Shown: piece after piece, positions 51,899 through 57,057 of the stretch
Numbering within the stretch: position 1 is the first letter of the stretch
How the letters are laid out: every line of letters begins with the position of its first letter
Origin: Bdellovibrio sp.
GTDB taxonomy: Bacteria; Bdellovibrionota; Bdellovibrionia; Bdellovibrionales; Bdellovibrionaceae
Reading direction: 5' to 3'
Assembly: GCA_014376935.1 (NCBI GenBank)
Contig: JACMQO010000074.1
Location: 1-57,057 of the forward strand
DNA: 57,057 nucleotides
The notes under the pieces: model-generated
Database searches by the model: none
Told to the model about the DNA's origin: nothing
What the model saw: only the letters and a program-made list of their open reading frames with translations
Position numbers and translations under genes: made by a program

Positions 51899-54397
51899 GT
51901 GGAGTCATTTTTAGGTCAAGCGCATGGTTATCTATGTAATTCAATGCCGTTATGGGCATCGATCATAGGTTCTCTTGTCGTCTTATTATTTATCGGGTAT
52001 TTCGGATCCCCACTTTTAATTTGGATCATCGCACTTTTAGCGATCATGATCGGCTTCGGCGCTCCAGTAGGGCTTATGGTGGCGTTCATCGTCGTTTCTG
52101 CGATCTTCTTAATTAAACCGATTCGTAAAGCGTTGGTTTCTGGCTTCGTGATGAAAATCATGCAGAAATTAGGCGTTGTTCCGCAAATTTCGGGCACAGA
52201 GCGCGCGGCCTTAGAAGCGGGTGTCACGTGGATCGAAAAAGATTTATTTTCGGGTAACCCTGATTTTGAAAGCATGATGAAAGAGCCGTACGGAAAATTG
52301 TCGGACGAAGAAGAAGCTTTCATGAAAGGCCCTGTTGAAGAGCTTTGTAAATTATGTGAGCCATGGAAAATCTGGAAAAATCGCGACATCCCTAAAGAGG
52401 CGATGGATTACATGAAACAAAAAGGATTCTTAGGAATGATTATTCCGAAAGAATACGGCGGTCTTGGCTTCACGGCGATGGCCCATTCTGAAGTGGTGAT
52501 GAAAATTGCTTCGCGTTCGCTTCCAGCATCGATCACGATCATGGTTCCGAACTCTTTAGGTCCTGCTGAATTACTTGTTCACTACGGAACTGAGAAGCAA
52601 AAAAATTACTGGTTACCACGGTTAGCCAAAGGGGAAGAAGTTCCTTGTTTTGGTTTAACTGAGCCACTTGCAGGCTCTGATGCGGGTTCTATTACGTCAT
52701 CGGGTGTTGTGTTTAAAGATGCAAACGGTAAATTATCGATCCGTTTAAACTGGAACAAACGTTGGATCACTTTAGCTTCAATTTCAACTGTGATCGGTCT
52801 TGCATTCAGACTCCGCGATCCTGAAAATTTATTAGGTAAAGGCGAAGATCTTGGTATCACATGTGCGTTGATTCCTTCATCGACTCCAGGAGTTGTGATC
52901 GGTCGTCGTCATGATCCATTGTCGATTCCGTTCCATAACTGTCCGACTCAAGGTCACGACGTTGTCGTTTCTTTAGAAGAAGCGGTTGTGGGTGGATTGT
53001 CGGGTGTGGGTATTGGTTGGAACATGTTGATGGACTGCTTAGCGGCAGGCCGTGGTATTTCTTTACCAGCGCAAGCAACGGGTGGAGCAAAATTAGCTTA
53101 CCGTGTGGCTTCATCTCATTCATTAGTTCGTAAACAGTTCGGTGTTAGCATCGGTAAGTTTGAGGGCGTTGAAGAGCCTTTGGGTCGTATCGGTTCATCG
53201 ACTTACGCTTTAGATGCCGTTCGTCGATTTACATTAGGTGCGTTAGATAAGGGTATAAAGCCAGCGGTTGTAACGGCGATGGTTAAATACCAAGCCACTG
53301 AAATAGGTCGTCGTGTAGTTAATGATGCGATGGACGTATTGGGCGGAGCAGGTATTTCTTTAGGTCACAGAAATTTAATCGCTGAAGGTTACGTTGCAAC
53401 TCCGATCGGTATTACGGTTGAGGGAGCGAACATCATGACAAGAACTTTGATCGTTTTTGGTCAAGGGGCTTTACGTTGTCATCCGTTTGCGTTTGCGGAA
53501 GTGGATGCTATCGGTAAAGGTGACGTCGCTGCTTTTGACGTCGCTTTCTGGGGTCATATCGGTCACGTAGTAACAAACTTATGTCGTTCTATTCTATTAT
53601 CATTCACACGTGGTTACTTAGCGTCGGCACCATCTGGAACGCACGCGAAAGTTAGAGTTCACTACCGTCGTTTAGCATGGGCTTCAGCAACGTTTGCTAT
53701 TTTAGCTGATATCGCGATGGGTTCATTAGGCGGACAATTAAAATTAAAAGAAAAAATCACGGGCCGTTTTGCTGATATTTTCTCGAATATGTACATGGCG
53801 ACTTGCGTGTTACGTCGTTTCAAAGAAGATGGCCAGTTAGAAGAAGATCTTCCATACGTTCAGCATTTCTTAAAACATAGCTTCGTTGAAATCCAAAAAG
53901 GTTTTGATGGCTTGTTTGATAACTTAAAAATCCCAGGTTTACGTTGGTTGTTTAAAGAAGTGTTAGGCGCTTGGTCACGTATCAATTCAATTGGTTCGCA
54001 AGCGACTGACGGCTGGTCTCATTTAATTTCAACGTCGATGATGGGTGCGGTGGCGCAACGTGATCGTTTGACGGCGGGTATTTACTGGGTGGGTGAATCA
54101 ACTCATGGGAATGCGGCGGTTAAATCGCGCTTAGCTGCTGGCGATCAAACTGCGCGTTTAGAAAACGCGTTTACGATCATCACAAAAGCCGAAGCAGCAG
54201 AGAAAAAAATCAGAGCGGCCATTAAATCGGGTTCAATTCCTAAGAAAAAAGGCCAAGCTTCTTGGGATGACGCTTTATCTAAAAAAATTATCTCTGAAGA
54301 AGAATATAGATTGTTATCTGAAGCCGACAAAGTTCGCTTCGATGCGATCTTAGTTGATGATTTTGACGAGAAAGAATATCACGAACACGTGAAATAA
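51899..54397 (+). CDS. fadE: Acyl-CoA dehydrogenase FadE
   Basis: The 832-residue product matches FadE in length and layout: two N-terminal spans, then an acyl-CoA dehydrogenase N-terminal and middle domain (EEVPCFGLTEPLAGSDAGS), the C-terminal helical domain (VNDAMDVLGGAGISLGHRN) and a DUF1974-like extension of about 270 residues. It performs the first step of fatty-acid beta-oxidation. GTG 51899 is preferred because AAGGAG lies 8 bases upstream; a GTG at 51890 would overlap that site. A strong terminator follows. Confidence 0.92.
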   Translation: MESFLGQAHGYLCNSMPLWASIIGSLVVLLFIGYFGSPLLIWIIALLAIMIGFGAPVGLMVAFIVVSAIFLIKPIRKALVSGFVMKIMQKLGVVPQISGTERAALEAGVTWIEKDLFSGNPDFESMMKEPYGKLSDEEEAFMKGPVEELCKLCEPWKIWKNRDIPKEAMDYMKQKGFLGMIIPKEYGGLGFTAMAHSEVVMKIASRSLPASITIMVPNSLGPAELLVHYGTEKQKNYWLPRLAKGEEVPCFGLTEPLAGSDAGSITSSGVVFKDANGKLSIRLNWNKRWITLASISTVIGLAFRLRDPENLLGKGEDLGITCALIPSSTPGVVIGRRHDPLSIPFHNCPTQGHDVVVSLEEAVVGGLSGVGIGWNMLMDCLAAGRGISLPAQATGGAKLAYRVASSHSLVRKQFGVSIGKFEGVEEPLGRIGSSTYALDAVRRFTLGALDKGIKPAVVTAMVKYQATEIGRRVVNDAMDVLGGAGISLGHRNLIAEGYVATPIGITVEGANIMTRTLIVFGQGALRCHPFAFAEVDAIGKGDVAAFDVAFWGHIGHVVTNLCRSILLSFTRGYLASAPSGTHAKVRVHYRRLAWASATFAILADIAMGSLGGQLKLKEKITGRFADIFSNMYMATCVLRRFKEDGQLEEDLPYVQHFLKHSFVEIQKGFDGLFDNLKIPGLRWLFKEVLGAWSRINSIGSQATDGWSHLISTSMMGAVAQRDRLTAGIYWVGESTHGNAAVKSRLAAGDQTARLENAFTIITKAEAAEKKIRAAIKSGSIPKKKGQASWDDALSKKIISEEEYRLLSEADKVRFDAILVDDFDEKEYHEHVK

Positions 54398-54428
54398 TTT
54401 CGGTTCAATTTGCAAATTTAGTTCCAAC

Positions 54429-54460
54429 AAAAAAAGCCCGACAGATGTCAGGCTTTTTTT
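54429..54460 (+). terminator. Rho-independent terminator after fadE
   Basis: AAAAAAAGCC(C)GAC/GTC(A)GGCTTTTTTT with loop AGAT, then T run. Confidence 0.9.
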
Positions 54461-54530
54461 GTTTCATCTTTAGAAAATAGTTTCGTCTCAAAATCAGAAT
54501 GTCTTGCATTGAGACTTGGCCGCGTTTTGC

Positions 54531-54558
54531 TTTAGTTTGTCTCGAGCTGGACCGATAA
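54531..54558 (+). promoter_or_regulatory. Possible sigma-28-like promoter of the prepilin pair
   Basis: TTTAGTTT (54531-54538), 12 bases, then ACCGATAA (54551-54558) resembles TAAAGTTT-N11-GCCGATAA. About 70 bases before the GTG at 54632. A GTCTCAA/TTGAGAC inverted repeat lies just upstream (54485-54515). Confidence 0.35.
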
Positions 54559-54631
54559 GATACCTGTGTGCGTTAGTCGCAAATAAACTTCGTTCATCAT
54601 ATTGAATTGACAGCAGAGTTAGGAGATTCGT

Positions 54632-55897
54632 GTGCCACTAAAAAGAATTTTAAATCAAAAAGGAATGAGTTTAATCGAAGTCCTTGTGGCTGTAGGGTTG
54701 ATGGCGATTGTTGCGTTGGGTATGACGGAGGTTGTGACCTCGATGAATAAAGATCAGAATAATCAAACGCGTATTGCTACTTTACGTGAATTAAAAACTC
54801 GTTTTCAAATGCTTTTTTCGGATCAAAATTCTTGGAATCAAATTCTTAATCAAAATGCAACTGCGGGCAACCCGCTAGCTGTTTGTATAAAGAATCCGAC
54901 CGATGCAAACTGCGCCATAGCAAACTTAGGAATAAGTAAAGTTGTTGTATACGATGGTAGTGGGGGATCGTTTTTTAACGGGCCCGCATTCGCAGGTGCG
55001 CCCGGTGCCAATACGAACGGTTTTAATGATAAAGGCGCACCGTGTGCGACTTTTGACGGCGGAGCTACGAGCGGTAGAGACGATTGTCCGATCTCTTATA
55101 AGGTTGTATGGGAAGGTGTCTGTCCTTCGGCTGCAACAATTTGTAAAGCTCCACTTATAAAAGTAACAGTTCGTCTTTTATTTAATCCAAGCCCGAACGC
55201 CAAGATTACATCATTTTCTATAGGTGATACGTCGGGCGGTGGAGCAGGGGCTACTTCGTGGACCAACGACGCCGATCCATCAAAGACGGGTAAATATGAC
55301 GTCGTTATCAAGCGATCGGCCTTTGCGACGAATAAAGCTTTTAGCTTAGTTCTTTTCAGACAGGCTGCAGCGGGTAGTACGGCGGTCGATGGACCAGGCG
55401 GAGGTCCTTGTGCAACTGTTCTTTCTGGTACTTGGACCAATCGCGGAAATACAACGACGTCAGGTGGCTACGGTTACGCCGGGGTTGGAAACCCGCCTTG
55501 GACAGAAGATCAAGATCCTTACGACTTAGTTTCGGTCGATGCTTCGTCGGGATTGATTACGATAAAAGCCGGTACTTATAGTTGCCGGATGACGGCAGTA
55601 GCTTGGGCTGTTGATACATTTAATATTCAACTTTATAATAATACTGCTGGGGCAGTCGTAGGCGGATCAACCGGATCATCAAATGCGGTAGGAACAAGTC
55701 ACGTGCAGGCGACTGCGACAAGTAATCCCGTGGTAAGTATCTCTGGCGCAAGTGGTTTTTATTTTCAACAACAGTGTGCTAATCCAACTGGGCCACACAT
55801 TCTTGCATCGGATGTGAAATACAATATGGGTATTCCGGTCATGGCTTATGATCAGCGAAATATAATGGCGACATTTTCATGTACCCAAACCGACTAA
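54632..55897 (+). CDS. Prepilin-like protein with N-terminal methylation motif
   Basis: The 421-residue protein starts with a type IV prepilin motif (KGMSLIEVLVAVGLMAIVAL: Gly at -1, Met +1, Glu +5), a leader peptidase PilD/GspO site. The following region is a long globular domain with repeated Gly/Ser-rich segments and Cys, much larger than a major pilin, so it is a minor pilin or pseudopilin, perhaps of a type II secretion or type IV pilus machine. GTG start at 54632 with AGGAGA nearby. The second gene overlaps its end by 19 bases. Confidence 0.7.
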   Translation: MPLKRILNQKGMSLIEVLVAVGLMAIVALGMTEVVTSMNKDQNNQTRIATLRELKTRFQMLFSDQNSWNQILNQNATAGNPLAVCIKNPTDANCAIANLGISKVVVYDGSGGSFFNGPAFAGAPGANTNGFNDKGAPCATFDGGATSGRDDCPISYKVVWEGVCPSAATICKAPLIKVTVRLLFNPSPNAKITSFSIGDTSGGGAGATSWTNDADPSKTGKYDVVIKRSAFATNKAFSLVLFRQAAAGSTAVDGPGGGPCATVLSGTWTNRGNTTTSGGYGYAGVGNPPWTEDQDPYDLVSVDASSGLITIKAGTYSCRMTAVAWAVDTFNIQLYNNTAGAVVGGSTGSSNAVGTSHVQATATSNPVVSISGASGFYFQQQCANPTGPHILASDVKYNMGIPVMAYDQRNIMATFSCTQTD

Positions 55898-57036
55898 GAT
55901 ACGGATTTATAGCTAGTAGAATTCGCTCTAAATGTGGCTCTGGTATGCTGCAGGTGCTAGTTGCAATGTCTATGATGTTTCTTATCATTTACGGCATCAT
56001 GACGATGTTAGAAAATTCAAGATTGCATCAAAAGCGTCAAACTATTCTTTCTAACGTAAGGGAATTGCAGGCGCGAATCGAAGAAGTGTTGAAAGACCCG
56101 CAAGCGTGGCGAAATACTTTGATGGATACCACTAACTCATCGATGGGCTGTTTAAGAACTATAAATACAGCGGCGACTGTTGCCTGCACTACTGGGCCAA
56201 AAACTATTGTAGTACTGAGAGATAGCGCCAATAATATTGTCATCGGAAATTTGCCAGATTGGTCTATGGCAACTTATACTTCAGACGGATTTACTGAGAG
56301 CGGTTCGCCTTGTTCGACTTTTTCCACCTCGGGAAATGATGCGTGTCCTTTTAGTTATAAAATTATTTGGGAACCTAGATCCGGCATTGTTGATCCAGGA
56401 TTTAGAATAACCGCAAGGTTTTTATACAGCCCTGGTGCAACGTCAACAAAAATGCCGTTATCTGTGGGCGCAATGAGTAACAATCCTGCGACGGACACTC
56501 CCGCAATTAATGGTGTGTCTGTTTCGCCAACTTTAAAAGTTACTAATGGTCCTAGTTACGGACTTTTTGTTCACGATGATACTGTAGGAAAGTACGATGT
56601 TGTTCTATGGAGGACTGCATTCACTACGATAGTCAGTTTTAGAGCGGTAAGTGTTTCTACGAGCAACTGCTCAACGGCCTCTATAACGAGATCGGGTTTT
56701 AGTGCTGCGAATGATCCATTCCTTGTATTAGGTGCGCCGACAACTTCGCAAATAAAAATAAAATATTCGGGAACTTGGGACTGCGATATCGTCGCTACGG
56801 GAAATGAAGTCGGCGGATTTCAAGCGCAACTTATCGAAAGTGCGTTGATATTAGGAGCTGGTACTGGTTATGCTCCGCCGGGAGTTCAGGCTGCAGTGGA
56901 TTTTTCTTCAACGTTTGTTGATAAGTATAATCTTGATGTCGTCCAAACTTGTTCTACGGTCGGGCCCGCTAACGCCTTGGGAGTTAACAGCGCGGGAGCT
57001 CCGCTCGCGTCTTTGACTTGTCGACTTGTTAATTAG
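55879..57036 (+). CDS. Atypical prepilin-like protein lacking Glu5
   Basis: The 385-residue product has CGSGMLQVLVAMSMMFLIIY, a prepilin-like hydrophobic N-terminus with Gly-Met cleavage site, but Leu, not Glu, at +5. Similar loss is known in GspK/PilX-type minor pilins that sit at the tip. The downstream domain shares segments with the preceding protein (e.g. GKYDVV, CPFSYKI/CPISYKV, GSPCSTF/GAPCATF), so the two are paralogues. They overlap by 19 bases. Confidence 0.6.
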   Translation: MYPNRLRYGFIASRIRSKCGSGMLQVLVAMSMMFLIIYGIMTMLENSRLHQKRQTILSNVRELQARIEEVLKDPQAWRNTLMDTTNSSMGCLRTINTAATVACTTGPKTIVVLRDSANNIVIGNLPDWSMATYTSDGFTESGSPCSTFSTSGNDACPFSYKIIWEPRSGIVDPGFRITARFLYSPGATSTKMPLSVGAMSNNPATDTPAINGVSVSPTLKVTNGPSYGLFVHDDTVGKYDVVLWRTAFTTIVSFRAVSVSTSNCSTASITRSGFSAANDPFLVLGAPTTSQIKIKYSGTWDCDIVATGNEVGGFQAQLIESALILGAGTGYAPPGVQAAVDFSSTFVDKYNLDVVQTCSTVGPANALGVNSAGAPLASLTCRLVN

Positions 57037-57057
57037 TAAAGCTGCTCAGAACTAAAA

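Noticed and set aside
54515-54531. Sigma-54 promoter before the prepilin pair (TTGGCCGCGTTTTGCT)
   Set aside because: The GG and GC are 9 rather than 10 bases apart, a spacing sigma-54 tolerates poorly; the sigma-28-like match is better.

Overview
The window looks like a chromosome segment from a Bdellovibrio-like predatory or predator-related bacterium (Bdellovibrionota). This is inferred, not proven. The clues are a low-40s % GC look, many secreted proteins whose signal ends in [FY]QNC, a DUF6172 protein, an Opp importer and Sec/queuosine genes in one neighbourhood, and sigma-54- and sigma-28-like promoters. I see no CRISPR array, intact insertion sequence, phage or replication origin.

Layout. 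1-700: the 3' end of a secreted protein and an alpha/beta-hydrolase remnant. 709-1894: a secreted EEP-fold nuclease/phosphatase and a DUF6172 protein. 1946-5696: the most interesting locus. It holds a YcaO enzyme, an overlapping TfuA protein, an unannotated 55-codon gene with a 12-residue repeat, then a rhodanese-ThiF/MoeB fusion and a CysO/MoaD/ThiS-type sulfur carrier. Together they read as a ribosomal peptide thioamidation (thioamide RiPP) system with its own sulfur relay. 5958-9059: PafA-like phosphatase, a beta-propeller-like secreted protein and a frameshifted outer-membrane-protein pseudogene. 9286-10918: a small accessory patch ending at tRNA-Leu(GAG), with a partial copy of the tRNA 3' part about 880 bp away. 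11033-12918: two SGNH hydrolases, tail to tail.

13100-17750: a structured leader with a 34-codon membrane peptide, and three leftward secreted-protein genes that share a sigma-54 promoter and an upstream TGTCGA site at constant spacing. Two of these encode paralogous [FY]QNC proteins that flank queA. 17812-25937: methyltransferase, tgt, yajC-secD-secF, recJ-queC and a DUF366 gene. queA, tgt and queC cover part of queuosine synthesis, while YajC-SecDF drives protein export. 25934-33660: a large Cys-rich repeat lipoprotein, a DUF486 remnant, a Na/Pi symporter, NUDIX, DCC and Lon-substrate-domain proteins, CtaA and an ABC1 kinase. 33768-42170: photolyase, a TIGR01777 protein, an Fe-S protein, NrnA, GreA, an AsmA-like protein, GDPD, TatA and a coiled-coil periplasmic protein.

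42373-48386: a leftward five-gene oligopeptide importer operon (oppD-oppF-oppA-oppB-oppC). 48527-51781: a SohB-type protease, a proline-rich secreted protein, a membrane protein and two small surface proteins. 51899-54397: FadE acyl-CoA dehydrogenase, closed by a strong terminator. 54632-57036: two overlapping prepilin-like genes behind a possible sigma-28 promoter. Their domain context (secretion, adhesion, peptide uptake, fatty-acid use) fits a predatory lifestyle, but that link is inference.
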